64,000 nt of DNA, taken from positions 1 to 64,000 of the forward strand of contig JAUCGG010000004.1 in assembly GCA_030378015.1 (NCBI GenBank). The letters run 5' to 3'. This stretch comes from Desulfococcaceae bacterium HSG8 (GTDB taxonomy: Bacteria > Desulfobacterota > Desulfobacteria > Desulfobacterales > 4be13). The position numbers were made by a program, and so were the translations under genes. The notes below the pieces were generated by a model, which did not search any database, was not told the origin of the DNA, and was given only the letters and a program-made list of their open reading frames with translations. Positions 9,667 through 17,225 of this stretch are shown here, one piece after another (position 1 is the first letter of the stretch; each line of letters starts with the position of its first letter).

Positions 9667-10005
9667 ATGACAACATGTCCGGAATGCAAAAGAAGAAACC
9701 TTGATAAAGCCAGGATCTGTGAAAAATGCGGCGCAATACTGAAACCCCGGGTCCCGGCAAAAAATAAAAAAACACCTGTTACAAAACGAGTTATCCCCAA
9801 AGTAAAAAGCAATGAGCCTCAGAAAGTTATTATCATAGACTTGAAAATACCTTTCTGGTCAATGGTGATATTAATGATCAAAGGGGTTTTCGCCTCCATA
9901 CCAGCGCTCGTCATATTGGCTCTGATAGGGCTTTTATTTATATCTGTTGCCAGCGAACTGGGAAATCTTGTTAAAATATTTATGGAAAATATGAACCTTT
10001 TATGA
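9667..10005 (+). CDS. Small zinc-ribbon membrane protein, function unknown
   Basis: The 112-residue product opens with a double CxxC zinc ribbon (CPEC at 4-7, CEKC at 18-21), then a basic proline/lysine linker (about 25-55), and a hydrophobic C-terminal half with one or two membrane segments (about 62-100). The arrangement places a cytoplasmic zinc ribbon on a membrane anchor. AAGGA lies 7 bases before the ATG. The gene stands alone between repeat blocks. No function can be assigned. Confidence 0.65.
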   Translation: MTTCPECKRRNLDKARICEKCGAILKPRVPAKNKKTPVTKRVIPKVKSNEPQKVIIIDLKIPFWSMVILMIKGVFASIPALVILALIGLLFISVASELGNLVKIFMENMNLL

Positions 10006-10008
10006 ATC

Positions 10009-10262
10009 TCGACAGTCATAATTTCTCTGAAGCCGCTGTTAAGTACCTGATCAATAATTTTGTAACATTTCCAAGACGGTGATAATCTGGAAATTCAGGG
10101 TTATTTTTTCATATATTTCGTGTGTTACAAAATTTTTGCACGGGCACTTAAGTCCCCTTTTGTAAAGTGGGATTCATGGAATTTCAGCAGCTTGCGGAAA
10201 ATCCTTTTTACAAAAGCGGGGATGAGTTATTTCAGATAGTTATAAGAACTTACGACTCACGA
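10009..10262. repeat. Inverted-repeat element carrying a second inserted element
   Basis: The ends ctcgacagtcat and acttacgactcacga match those of the element at 11838-12004, which has the same internal order (tctgaagccgctgtt, cccctttt-aaa palindrome, tgagttatttcag). Compared with that copy, 10041-10149 is extra: a 109-bp segment whose own ends, aagtacctgatc... and ...gcacgggcactt, are imperfect inverted repeats sharing aaattttgtaaca. Confidence 0.75.
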
Positions 10263-10297
10263 ATATGAATGCACAATTCAAAAATTGCCGATATAAA

Positions 10298-10369
10298 CGA
10301 AGCAGGGCGGGGTTCTACCCGGGATATGCTCCACCATTCGTTGGCGCGGGTAGAATCCACCCTGCTTCG
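10298..10369. repeat. Short GCAGGG inverted repeat
   Basis: cgaagcagggcggggttcta is mirrored by tagaatccaccctgcttcg, enclosing about 30 bases. It is related in style to the elements at 3571-3818 and 39121-39216. Confidence 0.7.
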
Positions 10370-10445
10370 GGTACGTTTTTTCCAGAATCCCCATTCACTT
10401 ACGCATCAATCGCTCTGCGAAATGTAATTTCCGCACTCCTCTGAC

Positions 10446-10586
10446 TAGTACAGCAACTTGTAAATTCCTCCCCTTTCGTAAAGGGGAGCCGGGGGGATTT
10501 TTGTCGCAACCGCCTTTTTTCGCAAGAAAAATCCCCCCGGCCCCCTTTAAGAAAGGGGGGACGAACTTGTAAGTTGCGGTACTAGG
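10446..10586. repeat. CTAGTAC...GTACTAG palindromic element
   Basis: A near-perfect palindrome: ctagtacagcaacttgtaaa at the left is matched by acttgtaagttgcggtactag at the right, with the cccccggcccccttt arms inside. Its right end overlaps the last codons of the LsrF-like gene (stop at 10582-10584), so the element supplies that gene's 3' end or hairpin. A diverged relative lies at 11565-11700. Confidence 0.8.
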
Positions 10587-11466
10587 ACTCATTTTTCAAA
10601 GTATTATAGAGATCAAGGGCTTTTTCCGGGGTCTCATTGCTATGGACAACGGCCCCTACTGCCTGAATCATGGCAACCGGTGCTTCGGATTGAAAAATGT
10701 TCCGCCCCATATCCACACCCGAAGCCCCCTGCTGAACTGCATTATAAGCCATTGTCAGAGCATCAAGTTCCGGGAGTTTCTTGCCGCCGGCCATGACAAT
10801 CGGAACCGGGCAGGAAGCGCAGACTGTCTCAAATTCCTCTGCCACATAGTACGTTTTGACATAATGTGCTCCGAGTTCCGCGCAGATTCGGGTGGCCAGT
10901 CTGAAGTACCGGGCGTCCCGCACCATATCCCTGCCGACTGCTGTTACTGCCAGGACCGGAATCCCGTAGCGTGTTCCCATGTCCACCATGCGGGTCATAT
11001 TGAGAATGGACTGTTTTTCATATTCGGCGCCGATATAAACCTGAATCGCCAGCGCACAGGCATTCATGCGAATGGCGTCTTCAATATCCACAGCGATTTC
11101 TTCGTTGGAGAGTTCTTTGCTGATCATACTGATTCCCCCGCTTGCCCGAACAACCATCGGGGTTGTCATTGAAGGGGGAACAATGCTCCTGAGAACGCCG
11201 CGGGTCAGCATAAGCGTATCTGCATAAGGAACAAGAGGTAATATGTCAAGATCAATCCGCTCAAGTCCTGTGGTGGGTCCTTGAAAATAGCCGTGATCAA
11301 CGGCCAGCATAACCGTGCGGCCGGATTTAGCGTTGAATATCCGGGCCAGGCGATTCTTCATTCCCCATTCTAATGAATCAGATCCTTTTAAAAAAAATTG
11401 TTCCGCCTTCTGGGGGATATCGGTGTGATACTGTTTTGACTGTTTTACATCATCCATATCTGGCAT
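10582..11466 (-). CDS. lsrF: LsrF-like class I aldolase/thiolase (3-hydroxy-5-phosphonooxypentane-2,4-dione thiolase family)
   Basis: The 294-residue TIM-barrel protein reads closely along E. coli Lsr[43 protein letters not shown] and HNET-like SNETPEKA near the end. LsrF transfers an acetyl group from phosphorylated AI-2 breakdown product to CoA; its Schiff-base lysine corresponds to Lys204 in VKTYYV. A strong Shine-Dalgarno (aaggag) lies about 8 bases before the start on the minus strand. None of lsrK, lsrR, lsrACDB or lsrG is nearby, so the substrate could be another phospho-sugar; the same fold includes archaeal-type fructose-bisphosphate aldolases. Family placement is firm, physiological role is not. 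Confidence 0.85.
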   Translation of the reverse strand: MPDMDDVKQSKQYHTDIPQKAEQFFLKGSDSLEWGMKNRLARIFNAKSGRTVMLAVDHGYFQGPTTGLERIDLDILPLVPYADTLMLTRGVLRSIVPPSMTTPMVVRASGGISMISKELSNEEIAVDIEDAIRMNACALAIQVYIGAEYEKQSILNMTRMVDMGTRYGIPVLAVTAVGRDMVRDARYFRLATRICAELGAHYVKTYYVAEEFETVCASCPVPIVMAGGKKLPELDALTMAYNAVQQGASGVDMGRNIFQSEAPVAMIQAVGAVVHSNETPEKALDLYNTLKNES

Positions 11467-11837
11467 AATATCATCTCCTTCTGATACGTGCGTTCAGTAA
11501 GCTAAACGGAGTTGCTTTGTGTGTCTTGCTTTAATTCACAAAGCAAGCTTTGAACTCCGCTTACAGAACTGTAGTACACCACTTCGTAAATTCCTCCCTT
11601 TCTTAAAGGGGGCGGGGATTTCTTACGTAACCCGCTTTTCTTGCAGCGGAAAATCCCCCTGCCCTTTAAAAAAGGGGGCAACTTAAAGAGTAGTATAATA
11701 ATTATTATATCGGCCATTCTGAATTTCGGCTGAAGGTAGCGCATTCTTTAAGATTGCGTAATCTGAAAAGAATGCGCTACAACAAAATAAAACCTGCAAT
11801 AACATATAAAAGCAGATTTTTCAACTCTCAATTTCAA

Positions 11838-12004
11838 CTCGACAGTCATGAGTCCTCTGAAGCCGCTGTTAAAAGTCCCCTTTTTTAAAGGGGGATTCAG
11901 ATGGATTTCAGGAGCTTGAGAAAAATCCCCCCCTTGCCTCTTTAAAAAAAGGGGGAGTTTCGGGTGAGTTATTTCAGCCATTTATGAAAACTTACGACTC
12001 ACGA
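11838..12004. repeat. Inverted-repeat element, uninterrupted copy
   Basis: The same element as 10009-10262 but without the 109-bp insert: ctcgacagtcatgag, tctgaagccgctgtt, the cccctttttt-aaagggg palindrome, tgagttatttcag and acttacgactcacgag follow in order. It serves as the empty-site reference for the interrupted copy. Confidence 0.75.
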
Positions 12005-12769
12005 GATTTTATATAATCAGGGCGATAATTAAAAACGCGAGCAACTGTTCAGACGGCCCGTTTATCTCCGCGCTGATAATTGCTGCGGTCAGAACAGGAA
12101 CAACCCTGTTATATAGTTTTGTGTTACAGGCGGATCTGTTCGGGCCTGGTCCGGTCAGCTATCATTACAACGCAAGGTCTCCGGGACTCTTCGGAAGGGG
12201 CGCATTCCCAAAAAGTAGGAAATGCTCGTTCCCAGGGAATGCATCCTGAGAGATTCTGCCTCGTTTTTGCTTTAAAACAGGCAAGTTAAGCGAAATGCCT
12301 TGCAAGGCAGAGCCTTGCGGAATGCATTCCCAGGCAGAGCCTAGTACTGCAAGTCACAAGTTCGTACACAGTAAAAAAACACTGTCCGCCCTGATTTTAA
12401 GGGCTGGAAAAGTGTGTACGAACTTATGACTTGGTGTACTAGGCAGAGCCTGGGAACGAGTAAACAACCCGGTTATACAGTTTTTTGTGTTACAGGATCT
12501 GTTCGGCTTGGCAAATCCGAACCAGAACTCAGATAGACAAAACAGAACCAAATTAACAAATCTGTTACATCTTTTAGATAATTATAAGATTGACAATTCC
12601 AAAACAATTCTTTAGTATTCCAATAATTAAGTTTTTCCGGTACTGGTACTGGTTTCTGACTGAGCATTTGTTCATAAATTTCCTGACATAAGGGAACAGG
12701 ATGGTAATTTTTTTCTGAAAAAATTAACAGATTAGATTATCCTGATGCAAAAAAATTTTTGAACAGGCA

Positions 12770-13170
12770 GGCATCTTTCATAGATGCTGAAAAGCAGTTT
12801 ACACTTTTTCTGACTGTAGAACGACTTTTCAAGTCGTTCGGAACGATTTGAAAAATCGTTCTACTACATCAACTTGTAAGGGATTTCCCAATAAATAATC
12901 TGCCCGCGCTGCCCGTCTGACCTTAATTTTAATCTTGCTCTTTATCTTGCTCTTGCTCTTTATCAGGCAGGAGCAGGAGCGAGAGTACAAGAGCAAGAGC
13001 AAGATACCGGGTATATTAATTTGGGGGAAATACCCCCCTTTTTTAAGGGGGGGATTTCTGCCGCAACCCCCTTTTTTGTAACATAAAATCCCCCCTTTAG
13101 AAAAGGGGGGCGAACTTAAAAAATGGTGTACTACAGAAAAAGTGCAAACTGACAAATGAAGGATGCCAAC
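12770..13170. mobile_element. Composite: GGCATC-type inverted-repeat element split by two other repeats
   Basis: The left part (ggcatctttcat ... cagtttacactttttctgac ... hairpin gaacgatttgaaaaatcgttc) and right part (agaaaaagtgcaaactgaca ... atgaaggatgcc) form the two ends of one element; an intact relative is at 44912-45010. Between them lie a 154-bp repeat (12880-13033) also found at 25648-25785 and a ccccctttttt-type palindrome (13022-13120). The order implies successive insertions. Confidence 0.7.
12880..13033. repeat. AGGGATTTCCCA repeat with TCTTGCTC inverted core, copy 1
   Basis: Terminal gggatttccca and gggaaatacc are inverted. The interior has tcttgctcttgctc facing gagcaagagcaaga. 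A copy with almost identical sequence is at 25648-25785; this one has extra agcaagag-type units. Confidence 0.85.
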
Positions 13171-13420
13171 AGGCACTTAGCTGACAGTCGGTGGCCAAGA
13201 CGATTTTTATTTTTTTTTACAACTGACGGGTTGAGAAAGGCAGCCCTCAAAGTCTGTCTGTTTTGGCAGGTTTTGGAAAATCAGGTAAAAAGATGTGGAT
13301 AATCATATAATCATTCGCTTGTGGATCGTGTCCGCGAAAAACTGAGGGATAAGGAAAAAGCCTGAATTTTTGCACCTGGCAGTCTGCAGGGCAGATGCTT
13401 TGGCGTCAAGGAGATTGCAA

Positions 13421-13954
13421 ATGAAATCAAGCTACAATTCACATGTCAAACGTATTATCCTGGGCCTTGTGATTTTTGCCGTTGTCGGATTTATCGGCAA
13501 AGAAATTTCATCCCCTAAATCATTTGGTGTCTATGGGCATTATCGTGCAGATGCCATCCAGGAGGAAGCAGACAGGGATATGCGCCATAAAACAAACACA
13601 CCCTGCCTGCCGTGTCACACTCATGAGGCCGGACTTCATAAGAACGGACTTCATAAGACCATTTCCTGTGAGTTCTGCCATGGGCCCATGGCTGACCACA
13701 TCACCAGCGGCATAAAGACAGGGGAACTCCCAGTCAAAAAAGGGGAGGAAATCAGGGTCTTATGTCTGAGATGCCACAACAGGGCAATACATGCCAGACC
13801 CGGGGATGTCATCAAAACCGTGGTCATGCCCGATCATCTGAGGGATAAGAAGGTCAAGGAAACGCATACATGCAACCAGTGCCACCATGTACATGCGCCG
13901 TATAATTATATTGACCAGGCCAAACAGGCACTTAGTATAAAGGAGGCGAGCTGA
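13421..13954 (+). CDS. Membrane-anchored tetrahaem c-type cytochrome
   Basis: The 177-residue protein has one N-terminal membrane anchor (about 11-27) and a periplasmic part with four CxxCH haem sites at Cys62, Cys83, Cys115 and Cys151. The start at 13421 has a good Shine-Dalgarno (aaggag, 7 bases upstream); a longer frame reaching back to 13370 lacks one and would add a non-signal extension. It is the first gene of a three-gene operon (TGATG overlap with the next). Its role is probably electron transfer between the NrfD/ferredoxin membrane module and soluble periplasmic cytochromes. It differs from NrfH/NapC in haem spacing; the closest comparison by context is the cytochrome subunit of Dsr/Qrc/Act-type complexes, not settled here. 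Confidence 0.85.
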   Translation: MKSSYNSHVKRIILGLVIFAVVGFIGKEISSPKSFGVYGHYRADAIQEEADRDMRHKTNTPCLPCHTHEAGLHKNGLHKTISCEFCHGPMADHITSGIKTGELPVKKGEEIRVLCLRCHNRAIHARPGDVIKTVVMPDHLRDKKVKETHTCNQCHHVHAPYNYIDQAKQALSIKEAS

Positions 13955-14778
13955 TGGACAGGGAAAAACCTGAACTGAATGAAGAACGCCGGACCTTTAT
14001 AAAGAAGGTTCTCAAGGGAACCATCGCGGGTTCCCTGCTCCTGGTGATTCCGCTCAGGGCGGATGATCTGGAAACATCGGAGCAGATTCCGGAACACATT
14101 CCGGAACAGATTCCCGGGATCCGGGGCAGTGAATATGATATGTCCCGGCACCGTTTTGTGTTCATTGTGGATATCACCCGATGTATCGGCTGCGGTTCCT
14201 GCTGTGTGGCTGACAAGCGGGAATACAATGTTCCGGACGGCAATTACAGAACATGGGTGGAACGGTACATCAAAGATATTGACGAGAATATTTATGTGGA
14301 CTGTCCCAACGGCGGTCTGGACGGTTATCAGAAGCCTCGTGAGGACATTGACAGACCGGTCAGGGACACATTTTTCGTGCCCAAGCTGTGCAACATGTGC
14401 GAGGATCCCTCATGTGTGCAGGTCTGTCCTGTGGGCGCGACATTCAGATCCCCGGACGGCTTTGTGCTGATTGATTCCGAACGCTGTATCGGCTGTGCTT
14501 ACTGCATTCAGGCATGTCCGTATTCGGTCCGGTTTCTCAATCCGGTCACACATACGGCCGAAAAATGCAGTTGGTGCTATCACAGGGTCCGCCGCGGCCT
14601 GCTGCCTGTATGTGTCCATGTATGCCCTGCCAAGGCCAGGAAATTCGGGGACCTGAACGACAAAGAATCCGAGGTTTACAAAATCCTGAGCGGCCCCGGA
14701 GTCATAACCGTGCTCAAGAGAGATATGGGAAACTCGCCCTCACTTTATTATAAGGGCGCCCGACGGGAGGTGATCTGA
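13954..14778 (+). CDS. Tat-exported four-cluster ferredoxin subunit (NrfC/DsrO/HybA-like)
   Basis: The 274-residue protein begins with a twin-arginine signal (RRTFIKK at 12-18, then a hydrophobic stretch), so it should be folded before export. Four cysteine groups follow: CIGCGSCC, CNMCEDPSCVQVCP, CIGCAYCIQACP and CSWCYHRV...CVHVCP, the pattern for four [4Fe-4S] clusters in NrfC/PsrB/DsrO proteins. It overlaps the cytochrome gene by one base and the NrfD gene by one base (both TGATG), so translation is coupled. It would relay electrons between the quinone-binding NrfD subunit and the cytochrome. No catalytic molybdopterin subunit is present in the operon. Confidence 0.92.
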   Translation: MDREKPELNEERRTFIKKVLKGTIAGSLLLVIPLRADDLETSEQIPEHIPEQIPGIRGSEYDMSRHRFVFIVDITRCIGCGSCCVADKREYNVPDGNYRTWVERYIKDIDENIYVDCPNGGLDGYQKPREDIDRPVRDTFFVPKLCNMCEDPSCVQVCPVGATFRSPDGFVLIDSERCIGCAYCIQACPYSVRFLNPVTHTAEKCSWCYHRVRRGLLPVCVHVCPAKARKFGDLNDKESEVYKILSGPGVITVLKRDMGNSPSLYYKGARREVI

Positions 14779-15962
14779 TGAATGCAGCCCATGAAAATGC
14801 CATCACAATTCTGACCAACTATGTATTTCCCAATGATCTCCATGTTCACTGGAGCATGATGATCGCGTTATATCCTTATATTACCGGCATCGTGGCAGGT
14901 GCCTTTATCGTCTCTTCCCTTTACCATGTCTTCGGGGTGAAGTCCCTGAAACCCATTTCCCGGTTTTCCCTGCTGTTCGCGCTGGCTTTTCTCACCTGCG
15001 CCACCCTGCCGTTGCTGTTCCATCTCGGGCGGCCCGAAAGAAATTTCAACATCATGCTCACGCCGAATCCTTCTTCGGCAATGGCCGGATTCGGCTATAT
15101 TTATATGCTTTACGGGGTCGTTCTCCTGCTTGAGGTGCTGTTCATCTATCGTCCCACCCTGGTATATCTCAGGAAGAAATCCCAAGGGCTTATGGAAATG
15201 ATTTACAGGGCTTTGACGTTTGACAGCACAAACCTCTCTCCCGAATCCCTTGAACTGGATAGGAAGATCATCAGCTTTCTTGCCGCAATCGGTATTCCCA
15301 TGGCCTGTGTGCTTCACGGCTATGTCGGTTTCATCTTCGGGGGCATCAAAGCGAATCCGACGTGGGCCACGCCGCTTATGCCGGTTATTTTCCTGCTTTC
15401 CGCGTGTGTCTCCGGTGTCGCCGGCATCATCCTGGTGTATATTCTGATCAAGACGTTCACGAACAAACCGGCTGATACGGATTGTGTGCGGACCTGCACG
15501 AATTACCTCGCAGGGTTCTTTATCCTTGATTTTGTGTTTGAAATGCTGGAAGTATTATCCCATTCCTACCTGAGAACAGCGCATTACCACGCGGTGGATG
15601 AATTGCTGAACGGGCCGCTTTATAATTCCTTCTGGATAGGGCAGGTCGGCATACTCTCCGTGATCCCGCTGATTTTGCTGGGATGGCTGTGCCTGACCCG
15701 GGTAAATGACACGCTTTTCAAAATCGGCGCGTCGCTTGTCTCATTCATGCTTTTATTGCAGGTGGTATTCATGCGGTGGAATGTGGTTATCGGCGGTCAG
15801 CTAATATCCAAGAGTGCGAGAGGCTTCACTGTGTTTCATCCTGAATGGTTCGACAAGGAGGGCATTCTGACCGCCATTGTTCTGATGTGCGCTCCGCTGG
15901 TTGTCCTGTTTGTTATCAGCAGGATATTTCCATTCTGGATGGAAGAGATGGATGAAGGGTGA
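14778..15962 (+). CDS. NrfD/PsrC-type polytopic quinone-interacting membrane protein
   Basis: The 394-residue protein is strongly hydrophobic with about ten membrane segments, the layout of the NrfD/DsrP/HmcC-like group rather than the shorter eight-helix form. Recognisable pieces are FHLGRPER in the third segment region and the conserved NPSSAMAGFGY that follows. Family members exchange electrons with menaquinone in the inner membrane and may move protons. It is the last gene of the cytochrome-ferredoxin-NrfD operon, translated from a TGATG overlap with gtgatct just before. After the stop lies a simple gaagtttgaaggat repeat and then the 16008-16103 element. Confidence 0.92.
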   Translation: MNAAHENAITILTNYVFPNDLHVHWSMMIALYPYITGIVAGAFIVSSLYHVFGVKSLKPISRFSLLFALAFLTCATLPLLFHLGRPERNFNIMLTPNPSSAMAGFGYIYMLYGVVLLLEVLFIYRPTLVYLRKKSQGLMEMIYRALTFDSTNLSPESLELDRKIISFLAAIGIPMACVLHGYVGFIFGGIKANPTWATPLMPVIFLLSACVSGVAGIILVYILIKTFTNKPADTDCVRTCTNYLAGFFILDFVFEMLEVLSHSYLRTAHYHAVDELLNGPLYNSFWIGQVGILSVIPLILLGWLCLTRVNDTLFKIGASLVSFMLLLQVVFMRWNVVIGGQLISKSARGFTVFHPEWFDKEGILTAIVLMCAPLVVLFVISRIFPFWMEEMDEG

Positions 15963-16007
15963 AGTTTGAAGGATGAAGTTTGAAGTTTGAAGGCTTTTGC
16001 AAATATC

Positions 16008-16103
16008 GGCACCCTTCATTTGTCAGTTTACACTTTGCTGCAAAACAATTTTGTAAATTGTTTGGAACAATTTGCAAAATTGTTCTACTTTTATGAGAGA
16101 TGC
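16008..16103. mobile_element. GGCATC/GATGCC inverted-repeat element next to nucleotidyltransferase
   Basis: The left end ggcacccttcatttgtcagt and right end atgagagatgcc are inverted; the middle holds aacaattttgtaaattgttt and gaacaatttgcaaaattgttc. The same family occurs at 12770-13170, 32009-32052 (partial) and 44912-45010. Its right end provides an in-frame ATG (16093) in front of the next gene, which therefore looks longer than it is. Confidence 0.75.
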
Positions 16104-16122
16104 CCAAATACCTGATGAGAAA

Positions 16123-16470
16123 ATGGCTGCATACAAGGCAACGGCCCGCCGTTGTTCGGAGCTGGAAAAGCAGATGTTATTCCGCCGCTACCGACATGCA
16201 TGGGATCTGGCCAGGCAAATGGGTGATCTGCTTAAAGAACGCTTCGGCGCGTCCCGGGTGGTCGTGTTCGGATCATTGGTCAGCAAGGAACTTTTCCACC
16301 GCAGATCAGATGTTGACCTGGCTGTCTGGGATCTGGATGAGAGGATGTATTACCGGGCAGTAGGTCAGCTCTTGTATTTGGATAGTGAAATAAGCATGGA
16401 TCTGGTGAGGATAGAAGAAGCATCTGATTCTTTGCGGGCAAGAATTGAAAAGGAGGGAAAAGTTCTATGA
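16123..16470 (+). CDS. Minimal nucleotidyltransferase (MNT-type antitoxin domain)
   Basis: The 115-residue protein has the pol-beta nucleotidyltransferase signature: Gly50-Ser51 (VVVFGSLV) and Asp63-x-Asp65 (RSDVDLAV). An N-terminal helical stretch (KATARRCSELEKQML...RRYRHAWDLA) is typical of the subgroup paired with a HEPN-type ribonuclease. In HEPN/MNT toxin-antitoxin systems the MNT enzyme blocks the toxin by modifying it. Earlier in-frame ATGs at 16072 and 16093 lie within an inverted-repeat element, so 16123 is preferred. The stop codon overlaps the ATG of the following partner gene (ATGA), but that partner is cut off after six codons by an insertion. Confidence 0.75.
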   Translation: MAAYKATARRCSELEKQMLFRRYRHAWDLARQMGDLLKERFGASRVVVFGSLVSKELFHRRSDVDLAVWDLDERMYYRAVGQLLYLDSEISMDLVRIEEASDSLRARIEKEGKVL

Positions 16471-16487
16471 AAGCAGATTATATCTGA
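16467..16487 (+). pseudogene. Start of the nucleotidyltransferase partner gene, truncated by insertion
   Basis: An ATGA overlap with the nucleotidyltransferase gene and a good ribosome site (aggaggg) introduce a frame that reads MKADYI then stop. MK.DY is a usual opening for the HEPN-like partner of this nucleotidyltransferase subgroup. The frame is cut at 16484, where the 180-bp inverted-repeat element begins. No continuation of a HEPN gene is recognisable after the element, so the rest has been lost. Confidence 0.5.
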
Positions 16488-16663
16488 TTATAACGGATTT
16501 AGGGGAGCCTGAATCAGAAAGCATTCCCTTAAAAATCACAGAGGGCCGCAGAGAAACCACAGAGAATAACAATAAAGACTCTGCGGTTCTCCGTGCCGGC
16601 CCCTTGCCGAAGGTGGATTGTCAGGGCACATTCACCGGGATCCCCTAAATCCGTTATAATCAG
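16484..16663. mobile_element. 180-bp MITE-like element with perfect terminal inverted repeats
   Basis: The ends are perfect 23-base inverted repeats starting ctgattataacggattta. Both sides are flanked by TAT (16481-16483 and 16664-16666), consistent with a short target duplication. Inside is a hairpin with arms cacagagggccgcagag and ctctgcggttctccgtg (about 16541-16592). It encodes nothing. An element with related ends lies at 25976-26224. Confidence 0.85.
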
Positions 16664-16664
16664 T

Positions 16665-17225
16665 ATGATCCTGGTTGTAATAAACACGCGGAAATCCTCT
16701 GACGAATCTCCGAATCTGCAGGACATCACCTTTTTCGAGCTGCATTTTCATCCCCGGCATCAGAACTGGTGTGGATGGTATCCGGCAATTACGACAGAGC
16801 CGAAGCAATTGGAAGACTTTGATATGATACGTCTCTCAGAACAGGGCTTGGTTCCTGTCAGCCCCTCAATTGAAAACTACTGGCATCACAGACAAAAATG
16901 GCCGTCCTCACAAGCGGCCCGATGGCTTTTCAGCACGAAGGGAAGATATGAGCATCCGCGGAACAAGATGAATCCGGGATGGGCTGTCCGGCAAAAAGAC
17001 AATACCTGGCTGGTATCCGGCTGGGCATGGTTGCCACACCACAGAGACATTCTGTACCATTACGCCACGATCAGGAGTCAGATGCGGGAACTTCTCTCCG
17101 GCCGAACCCATTGGCTTGATGCGTTGAATCTGGAGGGGAATGTCAGAAATGTGCAAATCACAATCAGAAGCGGCCCGGATGCATGGAATCAGGCGGCCAA
17201 AACAGTTGGAGGTGCAAATGATTAA
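16665..17225 (+). CDS. Unknown protein, first gene of the ATPase/TOPRIM operon
   Basis: A 186-residue product, rich in Trp and His (HPRHQNWCGWYPAI, ENYWHHRQKW, WLVSGWAWLPHHRD), with no family I recognise and no membrane segment or signal peptide. Its ATG begins two bases after the end of the 180-bp element, so the promoter and ribosome site may have been altered by that insertion; part of the natural N-terminus could be missing. It overlaps the ATPase gene by eight bases, which ties it to the ATPase and TOPRIM genes as one unit. It could be a sensor, regulator or third subunit; this is inference from position only. Confidence 0.6.
   Translation: MILVVINTRKSSDESPNLQDITFFELHFHPRHQNWCGWYPAITTEPKQLEDFDMIRLSEQGLVPVSPSIENYWHHRQKWPSSQAARWLFSTKGRYEHPRNKMNPGWAVRQKDNTWLVSGWAWLPHHRDILYHYATIRSQMRELLSGRTHWLDALNLEGNVRNVQITIRSGPDAWNQAAKTVGGAND

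Larger units (their letters stand above)
11467..13420. repeat. Two-kilobase repeat-only intergenic region
   Basis: No coding sequence is supported. In order it holds a CTAGTAC-type palindrome (about 11565-11700), a hairpin with arms gtagcgcattcttt (11735-11780), the element 11838-12004, a segment with gcgcattcccaaaaagtagg that recurs at 61955-62075 (12199-12452), and the nested composite at 12770-13170. Open frames here consist of repeat sequence. Confidence 0.75.

Noticed and set aside
12080-12551. Small frames on both strands between the aldolase and cytochrome genes
   Set aside because: They run through the gcgcattcccaaaaagtagg repeat, which also occurs near 61955-62075, and have no protein features.
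12900-13010. CRISPR-like array of tcttgctc/gagcaaga units
   Set aside because: Units are 6-12 bases, without spacers, and form one inverted repeat that is present again at 25648-25785.
13370-13420. Upstream extension of the tetrahaem cytochrome
   Set aside because: No Shine-Dalgarno before 13370, and the added residues would spoil the N-terminal membrane anchor; 13421 has a good site.
16072-16122. Upstream extension of the nucleotidyltransferase
   Set aside because: The bases belong to the GGCATC/GATGCC element; homologues of this subgroup start near MAAYKATARR.
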